Source: VAZQ01 sp963785745 (GTDB taxonomy: Bacteria; Pseudomonadota; Alphaproteobacteria; Rhizobiales; Xanthobacteraceae). From it: 64,000 nt of DNA. Under the pieces are notes generated by a model that saw only the letters and a program-made list of their open reading frames with translations, was not told where the DNA came from and did not search any database. The stretch covers positions 124,001 through 188,000 of the forward strand of contig CAWAWR010000022.1 of the NCBI GenBank assembly GCA_963785745.1, read 5' to 3'. Shown in pieces: positions 24,053 through 33,166 of this stretch; the stretch's first letter is position 1, and the number at the start of each line of letters is the position of its first letter. A program made the position numbers and the translations under genes.

Positions 24053-25188
24053 CTCGACGGCGCACCATTCGAGCTGCCGAAGAAGCAGAAGCCCGCGGGC
24101 CGGTACGGCGAGCCCGCGATCTCCTCTGTGCCGGCAAAGCGAACGAGCGACACGAGCTGCTCCGCCGCCGCGGCCGGCGACAGACCTTTCTCGAGGATCA
24201 TGTCGAGATAGATGAACTCGGTGAACGCGCTCATCGCCCAGTCGACGCTGGTCTTGTAGCCCGAGACCGGGAACGGCGCCGCGATCAGCGCGCGCTCGCT
24301 GTCCTGCCCGACCAGGCAGGACGAGAAATGCAGAAGCTGCAGCCCGTCGGCGAATCGCAGCGACTCGAGAATACGCCCGACCGGGATGATCTTGCCGTTG
24401 ACGGTGAGGCCGTTGGGCTCGCCATGGCCGGCGAGCATGAGCACCGCCGGCTCCGGCAGGAACAGAAGCTGCCGGCACCAGTGCAGCAGGCTCGTCTCAT
24501 CGTGATAGTAGCGATGCCGCACTTGTACGCGCGGCAACCGTGCAAACAGCTCGCGCAGCATGTCGCCGAAGGCGAACTCGTTGTCGTCGAGCGCGCGCTG
24601 CCAATACGCCTCGACCACGACCAGCCAGACCAGTCCCGGCCGCGGCAGGATGCGCTGGCCGCTCAACGCACGCGACGGCTGCCCCTGCTCCAGCCATTCG
24701 CCGTTGAGCACGTAGCCGGTCGCATCGAGATCGAGAACACCGCGGCCCGTGAAGTTGCCGGCCTCGAGCGTGAACGTCAGCCGCCCGCCCTCGAACTTAC
24801 CCGCGATGCGCGCGGCCGCATCGTATTCCGCGAAGCCGGACACGCGCCCCGCATCCTCCTGCACGAAGCGCAGGCGGCCGAGATGCGTATCCCAGAGGCC
24901 GTCGCAGTCGCGCCAGCCCTGCCAGGGCAACGCGCGCTGATTCCCTTCCGCGAGATACTCGCCGCCAAAGCTGCCGTGACGGCGAAGCCGGAACCGGCCG
25001 GTGCCGGTCTCCTGCGCCTCGGTGTAGCGGAACGCGAATTCATTCGCCGTCGCCGTCCCTTCGATCGGGTGCTCCGTGCCTTCCCGTCCGTAGGTGCCGC
25101 GCACGCGCGTGCCGTCCTGGGCAAGGACCATGGGCCCGAACGAAGTGGACCATCGGCCGGCAAAACTCACGAAGTTCCTCCCTCGCAC
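24049..25188 (-). CDS. Caspase/CHAT-like protein with N-terminal beta-rich repeats
   Basis: A 379-residue protein without a signal peptide. Residues ~8-170 hold several beta-strand repeats of the pattern G-x-W-x-T-x-F-G-x-M-x-L (FAGRWSTSFGPMVLAQDGTR, then CDGLWDTHLGRLRFVQ). Residues ~185-379 resemble a caspase-hemoglobinase fold: a hydrophobic strand ending in GHG (AVLMLAGHGEPNGL, His255) and a second ending in SSC (LQLLHFSSCLVGQ, Cys291), the spacing expected of a CHAT or clostripain-like His-Cys dyad. It could therefore be a cysteine protease. Family assignment is by motif only. It is divergent from a hybrid histidine kinase. Confidence 0.6.
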   Translation of the reverse strand: MRGRNFVSFAGRWSTSFGPMVLAQDGTRVRGTYGREGTEHPIEGTATANEFAFRYTEAQETGTGRFRLRRHGSFGGEYLAEGNQRALPWQGWRDCDGLWDTHLGRLRFVQEDAGRVSGFAEYDAAARIAGKFEGGRLTFTLEAGNFTGRGVLDLDATGYVLNGEWLEQGQPSRALSGQRILPRPGLVWLVVVEAYWQRALDDNEFAFGDMLRELFARLPRVQVRHRYYHDETSLLHWCRQLLFLPEPAVLMLAGHGEPNGLTVNGKIIPVGRILESLRFADGLQLLHFSSCLVGQDSERALIAAPFPVSGYKTSVDWAMSAFTEFIYLDMILEKGLSPAAAAEQLVSLVRFAGTEEIAGSPYRPAGFCFFGSSNGAPSS

Positions 25189-25333
25189 GCCGAGGATTGT
25201 GGACAGGAGCCGCAGTCATAGATGATGGATGCATCAAGGCGGAGTTGGGTCTGCGGCAAAAGTGCCCGGAAACTGGCAAGAATTCACGCGCCATGGAATA
25301 ACTTTGTCCGTCCACCCTGGGGGAATAAGACCC

Positions 25334-27196
25334 GTGCCCACCGGCTCAAGACCGCTCGCACTGCTGTATTGGAGCCTTGTCGTCGCGACCCTGCTGGCGG
25401 GGGCGGTCGTCCTGTCGACGTTCTGGACGGGAACGCGACAGCAGGCCGACGACGAGATGGTGCGGCACATCATGGCGGTGCGCAACCAAGTCGGCGTGGT
25501 GTTCGCGCTCCTGCAACGTGCTGAAAGCGGCCAGCGCGGCTACTTGCTGACCGGACGCGATCTCTACCTGCAGCCCCATGACGCCGCATTGAAGGCCCTG
25601 CCTGCGGCGCTCGACGAATTGGGGACGCTGGTCGCCGACAATCCGATGCAACAGCAGCAGGTCGCGCGCATGCGTCAGCTTGTCGGCGAAAAGCTTCGCG
25701 AGCTGGGCGATACCATCGACATGCGCAAGGCCGGAAAGACGGAAGCCGCGCTCGCTGTCGTCAACAGCGATGGTGGCCAGCGCGTGATGGACGATTTTAG
25801 CGCGCTCGTGACCACAATGGAGCGCGAGGAGGACCGGCTCCTCGCGCAACGGCAGGCGAGCGCGTCCACGTTCGGCACTCTGGTGCAGACGAGCGGCGTG
25901 TTTGCTTTCCTGCTGATCTGCGCGGCCGGCGCCCTTGGAAGCATACTGACGCGGCGATCCTTTGCCGAGCTGAGCGCCGCTCACGATGAATTGGTCAAGA
26001 CCAACGAGGCCCTGGTCGAACAGGCGGCGCAACGGATGGCGGCGGAAAGTCAGCTTCGCCAGGTCCAGAAGATGGAGGCGATTGGGCAGTTGAGCGGCGG
26101 CATCGCGCACGACTTCAACAATATGCTCGGCGTGATCGGCGGCAGCCTCGAGCTCATCAAGCGACGCATTGAAAAGGGCGACTACGGCATCGAGCGCTAC
26201 ATGGATGCAGCCATGCAGGGTGTGAAACGCTCGGCCGCCCTCACCCACCGCTTGCTGGCGTTCGCGCGCCAGCAGCCTCTGGCGCCGGAACCGTTCGATG
26301 CCAACAAGATGATCAGCACGATGTCGGATTTGCTGCGCTCCACGCTCGGCGAGCAAGTCCGCATCGAAGCCGTCAATGCCGCCGGACTTTGGCTCGCCAA
26401 GGCCGACGCGCATCAGCTTGAAAACGCGATCCTCAATGTAGCGATCAACGCTAGAGACGCGATGCCGGAGGGCGGCCGCCTGACGATCGAGACCGCGAAC
26501 ACCTATCTCGACGAAGTCTATGCGCGTGAGCATGCCGATGTGCAACCGGGGCAGTTCGTCCTGATCGCGATCACGGACACCGGATCAGGCATGTCACCCG
26601 AGGTCGCTGCGCGCGCCTTCGATCCGTTCTTCACGACCAAGGAGACAGGCGCGGGCACCGGGCTTGGACTGAGCCAAGTCTATGGCTTCGTGAAGCAGTC
26701 GCGCGGCCACATCAAGATCTACTCGGAGATCGGCTCCGGAACCACGATGAAGATCTATCTGCCGCGCCACCACGGCGACGGGCCCGTGGCGATGAAGGAC
26801 ACGACCGCACCGGTCCAGGGCGGAAGCGCCGATCAAGTGATCCTCCTGGTGGAAGATGACCCGCTGATGCGGCGCATGGCGACGGAAGCGTTGCGAGAGC
26901 TCGGTTACACGGTGCTCGATTGCGAGAGCGCAGCGGTCGCTTTGGAGACGCTCGACGGCCGGCCCGACATCGCGCTGCTGTTCACCGATGTCGTGATGCC
27001 GGATGTGAACGGAAAGAAGCTGGCGGAGGAGGCCTTGCGCCGGCGGCCGGGGCTCAAGGTGCTCTACACCACCGGCTACACGCCCAATGCCGTTGTACAC
27101 GGCGGCGTGCTCGATGCCGGGGTCTATTTGCTGAGCAAGCCGTTTACGCTGGAACAGCTCGCCACCAAGGTGAAGACAATGCTCCGCAAAACGTAG
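25334..27196 (+). CDS. CHASE3-domain hybrid sensor histidine kinase
   Basis: A ~620-residue kinase. A first membrane helix (LALLYWSLVVATLLAGAVVL) is followed by a periplasmic CHASE3-like helical sensor (VVFALLQRAESGQRGYLLTG) and a second helix (GVFAFLLICAAGALGSIL). Then come a HisKA domain with IAHDFNNMLGVIGG (phospho-acceptor His), HATPase (NAILNVAINARDAM; DTGSGM; GTGLGLS) and a C-terminal receiver (ILLVEDDP; phospho-acceptor Asp in LLFTDVVMPDVNG; Lys in SKPF). GTG 25334 has GGGGG upstream; ATG 25229 in frame adds 35 non-conserved residues. No separate response regulator is adjacent, so the fused receiver is probably used. Confidence 0.87.
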   Translation: MPTGSRPLALLYWSLVVATLLAGAVVLSTFWTGTRQQADDEMVRHIMAVRNQVGVVFALLQRAESGQRGYLLTGRDLYLQPHDAALKALPAALDELGTLVADNPMQQQQVARMRQLVGEKLRELGDTIDMRKAGKTEAALAVVNSDGGQRVMDDFSALVTTMEREEDRLLAQRQASASTFGTLVQTSGVFAFLLICAAGALGSILTRRSFAELSAAHDELVKTNEALVEQAAQRMAAESQLRQVQKMEAIGQLSGGIAHDFNNMLGVIGGSLELIKRRIEKGDYGIERYMDAAMQGVKRSAALTHRLLAFARQQPLAPEPFDANKMISTMSDLLRSTLGEQVRIEAVNAAGLWLAKADAHQLENAILNVAINARDAMPEGGRLTIETANTYLDEVYAREHADVQPGQFVLIAITDTGSGMSPEVAARAFDPFFTTKETGAGTGLGLSQVYGFVKQSRGHIKIYSEIGSGTTMKIYLPRHHGDGPVAMKDTTAPVQGGSADQVILLVEDDPLMRRMATEALRELGYTVLDCESAAVALETLDGRPDIALLFTDVVMPDVNGKKLAEEALRRRPGLKVLYTTGYTPNAVVHGGVLDAGVYLLSKPFTLEQLATKVKTMLRKT

Positions 27197-27324
27197 CGGC
27201 AAACTGCCGCGTGGCCGTGCCCGCCGCCCGCCACGACGTCGGCCGGCTTCCGGATGCGCTCCAAAGCCGATATTCATACGCTGATACTAGGCGGCTTTGG
27301 TCGCAGGCCGATCAGGAGAGAACA

Positions 27325-28299
27325 ATGAAAAAACTGCTCGCTCTGTGCGCCGTCGCCGCAACGCTGGTTGCGTCGATTGATGTACCGTCCGCTGCCGCAC
27401 AAGGATTTCCCAATCAGACGATCAAGATCATCGTGCCCTTCACGCCCGGCGGCTCGAACGACGTGGTGGCGCGCGAGATCGCAAACGGATTGCAGACGCG
27501 CCTCAAGCAGACCGCCGTGGTCGAAAACCGGCCCGGCGGCGGCGGCACCATCGCCTACCAGTTCGTCGCGAAGTCGCCGCCGGACGGACACACGATGATG
27601 ATTGCGCCGGCCTCGTTCACGATGGGCCCGCACCTGTCGAAGAAGCAGCTCTATCATCCGGTGAAGGAATTCGCGGCGATCAACCTCGTCGCTGACGTGC
27701 CGTTCGTCATGGTGGTGCCGGCAAACCTGCCGGTGAAATCGGTGCAGGAGTTTGTCGCGCTCGCGAAGAAATCGCCCAACAAGCTGACCTTCGGCTCGGT
27801 CGGCCAGGGCACGCCGCAACATCTCGGCGGCGAGTTGTTCAAGATGGCCGCCGGGGTCGATCTGATCCACGTGCCGTTCCGCGGCGCGACCGTTGTCCTT
27901 CCGGATCTCATCGCCGGGCGCATCGACATGTTCATCGGCGCCGTCAATTCGCTGCTGGAGCTCATCGCGGACGGCAAGCTCAAGGCGCTGGCGACGTCGG
28001 GCAACAAGCGCATCGCGTCGCTGCCGGACGTTCCGACCATGGCGGAGGTCGGCCTCCCCGACGTCCAGGTCGGATCGGGCGTCGGGCTGGTGGCGCCCGC
28101 CGGTACCCCGCCCGCGGTCATAGCGACGCTCAACCGCGAGATCGCGGCGATCATCGCCGACAAGGGCTTCCACGAGCGCATGGCCAAGATCGGCGTCGAC
28201 GTCGTCGGCACCACGGCGGCGGACTACGCGAAATTCCTCGCCGACGATTACGTCAAATGGGGCAAGGTGGTCGCCGCCGCCAAGATCGAGCCGCAGTGA
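27325..28299 (+). CDS. TctC/Bug-type periplasmic solute-binding protein
   Basis: A 324-residue exported protein with AGGAGAG before ATG 27325. The signal peptide (KKLLALCAVAATLVASIDVPSAAA) is followed by IKIIVPFTPGGSNDVVAREI, VVENRPGGGGTIAYQF, LTFGSVGQGTPQHLGGELF and IHVPFRGATVVLPDLIAGRI. The ligand loop carries Ser-Asn-Asp where other copies in the window carry Ala/Thr-Asp, suggesting a different carboxylate. It stands alone between the histidine kinase and a glycosyltransferase gene. Confidence 0.9.
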   Translation: MKKLLALCAVAATLVASIDVPSAAAQGFPNQTIKIIVPFTPGGSNDVVAREIANGLQTRLKQTAVVENRPGGGGTIAYQFVAKSPPDGHTMMIAPASFTMGPHLSKKQLYHPVKEFAAINLVADVPFVMVVPANLPVKSVQEFVALAKKSPNKLTFGSVGQGTPQHLGGELFKMAAGVDLIHVPFRGATVVLPDLIAGRIDMFIGAVNSLLELIADGKLKALATSGNKRIASLPDVPTMAEVGLPDVQVGSGVGLVAPAGTPPAVIATLNREIAAIIADKGFHERMAKIGVDVVGTTAADYAKFLADDYVKWGKVVAAAKIEPQ

Positions 28300-28466
28300 G
28301 CGGCGAGACGAAAGCAAGTGCGGTCTCTGCCGCACCGGACAGCGTCCGTCCGGCGCCGTCTGGAACTACATGGTGAGCGCGGTGTGGATCTGGCGCAGGC
28401 GCTAGGCCCGCGCCCCGTCGCCGGCGCTTGTCGCTCCCGCGGTCGGATGGTATCCCGCCGTCGCAG

Positions 28467-29936
28467 ATGCGGGGCTCGCAGCAAATCCTTGCCGACCCAA
28501 GCGGCGCGATCCCTGTTGAGGATCGAACGCGGCGCTACGCGCTCGCGATCGCCCTTCTGATCGGCATCCGCTTCGTCGCGGCCGGCTTGCTTCCGCTCTA
28601 TTTCGGCGACGAGCCTTACTATTGGCATTGGTCGCAGAACCTGGCGTGGGGCTATGTCGACCACCCGCCTGGCATCGCCTTTCTGATCCGTGCCGGCACG
28701 ACGCTGTTCGGCGACACCGAATTCGGCGTCCGCTTCTTCGGCCTCGCGCTGTCGATTCCTGCGACGCTGTGCGTGTGGCGCACCGGCACGCTGCTGCTCG
28801 GCGGATCGGAGAACGGCGCGCGCACCGCGCTGTTCTTCAACCTGACGCTGATGGTGCACGCCGTCACGCTCCTGGCGACACCCGACGCGCCGCTGATCTT
28901 CTGCAGCGCGGCCTTGATCTGGGCGGTGGCGAAGGCCGAGGCCGGCAGGAACGGGCGCTGGTGGCTTGCGGCGGGGCTGTTCGCCGGCCTCGGGCTCCTG
29001 TCCAAGTACACGATCCTGTTTGTCGGCGCGGGCGTGTTCTTCTGGCTGGTGCTGAGCGGGAGCGGACGGCGCTGGCTCAAGACACCGTGGCCCTGGCTGG
29101 GCGGCGCGATCGCCGTGCTCGTGTTCTCGCCCAACGTCATCTGGAACGTGACCCACGAAAGCGGCGGGGCGCTCGGCTTTCAATTCGGCCGCCTCGGCTT
29201 CACCGGCCGCGGTCGCTGGTACTACCTGCCGCAATTCATCGGCGAGCAGTTCCTGCTGGCGTCGCCGTTCATCCTGATCCTCGCCATCGCCGGCCTGTGG
29301 CGCGCGACCGTGTCCAGGGATCAACCGCGCTTCCTGCTCGCGACGCTGCTGTGGCCGCTGATCGTGTTCTTCGTCGTCTATGTTTTCGTCGACCGGATTC
29401 ACCGCAACTGGTGCGACGTGGTGTATCCGGCGCTGGCGATCGCCGCCGCCGACGCCTTCCGGAGCGCCGGATCGAAATTCGTCCGCAGCGCGGCGGTGCC
29501 GGCGGCCTGCGTCATCCTCGCGATCGTTTATGGGCAGGCGCTGCTGCACCCGATCTCGTTCGCGCCGTACGATCCGCTCGACCATCACCTCGCTTCGACC
29601 ATGCGGCAGCGGGCGGCGCCGATCGCGAAGGCAGTGTCGGACACGAACGCGCGGGCCATCCTGACCACGGATTTTCCGGTCACCTCGTGGCTCAAGTTTT
29701 ATCTGCGGCCGGAGGTTCCGGTCATCATGGTCGCCGACGACTATCGCTTCCCGAATGCGCCGCGCGCGACCGCGGAGCATTTCCAGGGCACGCTTATCTA
29801 CGTGGCGATCAAGGACGACATGCTCTACGTGCTCAACAAGGGTTTTTCCCAGGTCGAGCAGCTGAAATTGCCCACGCCCTTCTTCGTCTACCGCGTCAGC
29901 GGTTTCAAAGGCGAGCCGTACGGACGCATCCCGTAA
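28467..29936 (+). CDS. GT39-like (ArnT/PMT family) integral membrane glycosyltransferase
   Basis: A ~489-residue polytopic membrane protein. The family hallmark is the acidic first external loop YFGDEPYYWHWSQNLAWGYV after helix 1, followed by DHPPGIAFLIRAGT (catalytic Asp/Glu-His region) and ~10 further helices. Relatives move a lipid-linked (polyprenyl-phosphate) sugar to lipid A or protein on the periplasmic side. The soluble C-terminus (ILTTDFPVTSWLKFYL...) is periplasmic. ATG 28467 was chosen over TTG 28428; neither has a good ribosome site. Its stop abuts the convergent hydroxylase gene. Confidence 0.83.
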   Translation: MRGSQQILADPSGAIPVEDRTRRYALAIALLIGIRFVAAGLLPLYFGDEPYYWHWSQNLAWGYVDHPPGIAFLIRAGTTLFGDTEFGVRFFGLALSIPATLCVWRTGTLLLGGSENGARTALFFNLTLMVHAVTLLATPDAPLIFCSAALIWAVAKAEAGRNGRWWLAAGLFAGLGLLSKYTILFVGAGVFFWLVLSGSGRRWLKTPWPWLGGAIAVLVFSPNVIWNVTHESGGALGFQFGRLGFTGRGRWYYLPQFIGEQFLLASPFILILAIAGLWRATVSRDQPRFLLATLLWPLIVFFVVYVFVDRIHRNWCDVVYPALAIAAADAFRSAGSKFVRSAAVPAACVILAIVYGQALLHPISFAPYDPLDHHLASTMRQRAAPIAKAVSDTNARAILTTDFPVTSWLKFYLRPEVPVIMVADDYRFPNAPRATAEHFQGTLIYVAIKDDMLYVLNKGFSQVEQLKLPTPFFVYRVSGFKGEPYGRIP

Positions 29937-31076
29937 CTAGCGCTGGAACGGATAGAGCAACTGTTTCCAGTAGCCCGTCGGAACCGGATGGCCTTCGATC
30001 CCATAGCCCGCGGGCCATCGGCTTTCCGGCAGATGGTGCGTGCCGAACAGGCGGTCGAGAAAGGGGAAGTGAATCGCGAAATTCACGTCGGTCGCTTCCT
30101 TTTCGATGCCGTGATGCCAGTGGTGGAAGCGGGGAACTACGAGGATCTTTTCGATGAAGCCGAAGCTTCCCCGAACATTCGAATGGATGAAGGTCGAGTA
30201 GACGTAGACCAGCAGCGTGTAAGCCTGGATCGCGGACTCCTGGAAGCCGATCACCAGCATCGGCGTCGCGGTCACGCTGCGCAGGATGATGATCTCCAGG
30301 AAATGCATGCGCGCGCCCGCGATCCAGTCCATGGACTTCGCGGAATGGTGCACGGCATGGAAGCGCCACAATGCCGGCACCCGATGGAAGGCGCGGTGCA
30401 GCCAGTATTGCGCGAGATCGGTCAGCACCATGATGACGGCGAACTGCACGATCCACGGCAGCTCGCGCGCAAAGGCGCGGATGGAGCCGAGCTCCGGATT
30501 GTGGACGACGAAGTTCGAGGGCGCGAGCGTCAGGTAGGTCAGGAGCTGAATGAACAGCGACGATACGAAATAGTAGAACAGGTCCTCGCGCCATTCGTTG
30601 CGCAGCACCGGCTGGTCCGGATTCTGCGGGAAGATGCGCTCGATCGGAATGAACAAGAGGCCGGTGAACAGGACGTTGAGGATGAAGAAGTCGACGCCGA
30701 AGAAGACGCCTTCGATGGCGATGTCGCGATGCGCGGGAAGACTCCCGATCATGGTTGCAAGCAGCGTCACCGCCATCGCCGCGCCGCCAAGCGTCTTGTC
30801 CTTCCGCAGCACGAGGCTCAGCGCGGCCAGGACAAAGCCGGCGGCGAGAACGAAATAGATCGCCAGCCGGAACGGCACTTGCTGATAGGCGGCGGCGAGC
30901 TGGGGAACCGACGTGAGCGACGGATTCCGGAGCACGATGACCATCAGCAGACCAACGATCCCGGCCAGGAGCCCGATCGATCCCGATATCCATCCGGAGC
31001 CGAACGGCCGCGCTTCGCGCGGCGCCTCAAGCTCGGAACGGACCTTGCGAAGGAATTTCATTGAATACATGGACAT
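29937..31076 (-). CDS. Sterol desaturase/fatty acid hydroxylase superfamily membrane protein
   Basis: A ~379-residue di-iron membrane enzyme. About seven hydrophobic helices surround the His clusters HRAFH, HAVHHS and HHWHHG, with a further His pair in FGTHH near the C-terminus; together they build the non-haem di-iron centre. Relatives hydroxylate or desaturate lipids and carotenoids in the cytoplasmic membrane. N-terminal ~140 residues add extra helices beyond the catalytic part. Start 31076 (MSMYSMKF) is preferred to 31121. The substrate is unknown. Confidence 0.85.
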   Translation of the reverse strand: MSMYSMKFLRKVRSELEAPREARPFGSGWISGSIGLLAGIVGLLMVIVLRNPSLTSVPQLAAAYQQVPFRLAIYFVLAAGFVLAALSLVLRKDKTLGGAAMAVTLLATMIGSLPAHRDIAIEGVFFGVDFFILNVLFTGLLFIPIERIFPQNPDQPVLRNEWREDLFYYFVSSLFIQLLTYLTLAPSNFVVHNPELGSIRAFARELPWIVQFAVIMVLTDLAQYWLHRAFHRVPALWRFHAVHHSAKSMDWIAGARMHFLEIIILRSVTATPMLVIGFQESAIQAYTLLVYVYSTFIHSNVRGSFGFIEKILVVPRFHHWHHGIEKEATDVNFAIHFPFLDRLFGTHHLPESRWPAGYGIEGHPVPTGYWKQLLYPFQR

Positions 31077-31223
31077 GTCTCTGATGCGACCGCTTCCACC
31101 CCGGCGCACGGCGACACTCATAGGGGACGCGCGGCGGTGTCCGCAAGATCAAGCGTGCGGCAGTGGCACGAAACGTGCGGAACGTGAGCGGATTGCAATC
31201 GACGAGCGCAATCGCGAGCCCGG

Positions 31224-32000
31224 TCATCGCGTCGCGGGTTCCATTCCCATCGCCTTAAGCGCTTCGGCGGCCCCCGGCGCGGTGAGATGACTGATGAGCC
31301 CGCGGGCAATCTTCGTATCCTTGGCGTCAGTCAGCACTCCGGCAACGTATATCGTGTAGTTCTGCAATTCCGACGGCAGCACACCTGCGACTGACACGCC
31401 GGTCGACTGCACAATCTCGCTCGTCTGCGTCAGCCAAAGATCGACCTCTCCCTGCACCAGCGGCCGGGGGAACGTACCGGGCGGATACACCTTGATCCGC
31501 GATTTCAGTTCGGCGGTCATCCCGAGCCGTTCAATCGCGGCGGCAGCATTCACGCCACCGGCCGAGCCACTCGCAGGATCGGTGAAGCCGATCGCGTTGG
31601 CAGTTTTGAGAGAATTTTTCAGCGCGTCAATCGAGCCAAGGTCCGGTCTCGGCGCCCCGGCACGAATTGCGATGCCGATCCCGACGCGCGCGACCGGCGT
31701 GGCCGTGCCGGGATCGATCTTGCCCTGCCCGCTCAATTCCTTGAACAGCTCGGATGCAAGAATGATGGCGTCGAATTTTGCGCCACCCTCGAGCATCTTT
31801 TTGATCGCGGGCGCGGCGGCAAATTCAACGATGATCCTGTTGCCGGTCGCCCGCTCGAACTGCGCGGCAAGTTCAGTGGTCGCCGCCTTCATCGGCGTCG
31901 CGACGATGATCCTGGCCTCCATGCCATGTGCAGTGAGGCTTTGCCCCAGCAACAACGCAAATCCGACGATGGCTGAGCCGACGCGCGGCACATTGATCAT
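31224..32000 (-). CDS. ModA-like extracellular substrate-binding protein
   Basis: A 258-residue exported protein. A signal peptide (VGSAIVGFALLLGQSLTAHG) is followed by a ModA-type fold (IIVATPMKAATTELAAQFE, GAKFDAIILASELFKEL, GFTDPASGSAGGVNAAAAIE, GEVDLWLTQTSEIV). It lacks ModB/ModC neighbours and sits 15 bp after ligJ on the same strand, so it more likely binds an organic anion linked to aromatic degradation than molybdate. That role is inference. Confidence 0.75.
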   Translation of the reverse strand: MINVPRVGSAIVGFALLLGQSLTAHGMEARIIVATPMKAATTELAAQFERATGNRIIVEFAAAPAIKKMLEGGAKFDAIILASELFKELSGQGKIDPGTATPVARVGIGIAIRAGAPRPDLGSIDALKNSLKTANAIGFTDPASGSAGGVNAAAAIERLGMTAELKSRIKVYPPGTFPRPLVQGEVDLWLTQTSEIVQSTGVSVAGVLPSELQNYTIYVAGVLTDAKDTKIARGLISHLTAPGAAEALKAMGMEPATR

Positions 32001-32015
32001 GGAAGCTGTCCAGGC

Positions 32016-33053
32016 CTACGCGTTGCCCCGTGCCTGCTTGTCGATCTGCGCCTTCAGCCGCGGATAGACCTTGAGCGCGTTGCCCTCGAAGATCTTCTGC
32101 TTGTCGGCCGCGCTGAGCGTCGCGGCGCCGTCCACATAGCGCTTGGTGTCGTCGAAATAATTGCCGCTGTGCGGATCGATGCCCTTGACCGCACCGACCA
32201 TCTCCGACGCGAACAGGATGTTGTCGACCGGCACCACCTTGGTGAGCAGGTCGATGCCGGGCTGGTGATAGACGCAAGTGTCGAAGAAGATGTTGTTGCC
32301 CATGATCTCGGCGAGCTCAGGACGCTTGTTGTCGAGCGCGATGCCGCGGAAGCGGCCCCAGTGATACGGCACCGCGCCGCCACCGTGCGGGATGATCAGC
32401 TTCAGCTTGGGGAAATCCCTGAACACGTCGGACAGGATGAGCTGCATCACCGCCATGGTGTCGGCATTGAGATAGTACGAGCCGGTGGTGTGCTGCGCCG
32501 GATTGCAGCAGCCGGAGACGTGGATCATCGCCGGCACGTCGAGCTCGATCATCTTCTCGTAGAACGGATACCACCACTTGTCGGTGAGCGGCGGCGCGTT
32601 GAAGTAGCCGCCGGACGGATCGGGATTGAGATTGCAGCCGACCATGCCGAGCTCCTTCACGCAGCGCTCGAGCTCCTTGATCGACGAGGTCGGCAATTCA
32701 CCCTGGGTTTGGGGAAGCTGGCAGACGCCGATGAAATTTTTCGGGAACAGATTGCAGACGCGGTGGATCAGGTCGTTGCAGATTTCGGTCCACTCCTTCG
32801 ACACCGCGAAGTCGCCGATGTGGTGCCCCATGCCGGAGGCGCGCGGCGAGAAGATCGTGAGGTCGGTGCCGCGCTCCTTCTGGAATTTGAGCTGCGCGCC
32901 CTCGATCGAGGCCCGGATCTCGTCGTCGGACATCTTCAGACCGGCGCGCGGCGGCAGCGGCGTCTTGTTCTTGACCGCCTCGGTCTGGTCCTTGCGGAAA
33001 CGGTGCAGGTCCTTGGGCTCGGTCGTGTAATGGCCGTGGCAATCGATGATCAT
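32016..33053 (-). CDS. ligJ: 4-oxalomesaconate hydratase (amidohydrolase family)
   Basis: A 345-residue amidohydrolase-superfamily protein closely resembling LigJ of the protocatechuate 4,5-cleavage pathway. It hydrates 4-oxalomesaconate to 4-carboxy-4-hydroxy-2-oxoadipate. Signature parts are MIIDCHGHYTTEPK with metal ligands His6 and His8, FSPRASGMGHHIGDF, GCNLNPDPSGGYF, PAMIHVSGCCNPAQHTTGS, IPHGGGAVPYHWGRFRG and FDTCVYHQPGIDLL. The length is typical. It is divergent (113 bp) from an HpcH/HpaI aldolase gene that could perform the following retro-aldol step, and is co-oriented with the ModA-like gene. Confidence 0.88.
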   Translation of the reverse strand: MIIDCHGHYTTEPKDLHRFRKDQTEAVKNKTPLPPRAGLKMSDDEIRASIEGAQLKFQKERGTDLTIFSPRASGMGHHIGDFAVSKEWTEICNDLIHRVCNLFPKNFIGVCQLPQTQGELPTSSIKELERCVKELGMVGCNLNPDPSGGYFNAPPLTDKWWYPFYEKMIELDVPAMIHVSGCCNPAQHTTGSYYLNADTMAVMQLILSDVFRDFPKLKLIIPHGGGAVPYHWGRFRGIALDNKRPELAEIMGNNIFFDTCVYHQPGIDLLTKVVPVDNILFASEMVGAVKGIDPHSGNYFDDTKRYVDGAATLSAADKQKIFEGNALKVYPRLKAQIDKQARGNA

Positions 33054-33166
33054 GACGCTTCGCTCAGTTCTTGATGGGCGGGGTCTCCGCCGCGGTGCTT
33101 GCGGTGGTGACGGCGAATACCGGGTCGTCTATAGAAGCGCAACGACCACGCGTGAAGGGGATAATT

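Noticed and set aside
24049..25188. Calling the caspase-like gene a phage-defence effector
   Set aside because: Motif spacing is suggestive, but no defence partners (reverse transcriptase, NTPase, TIR and so on) lie nearby.
31224..32000. Molybdate transport (modA) assignment
   Set aside because: No modB/modC nearby and linkage to ligJ; kept as ModA-like only.
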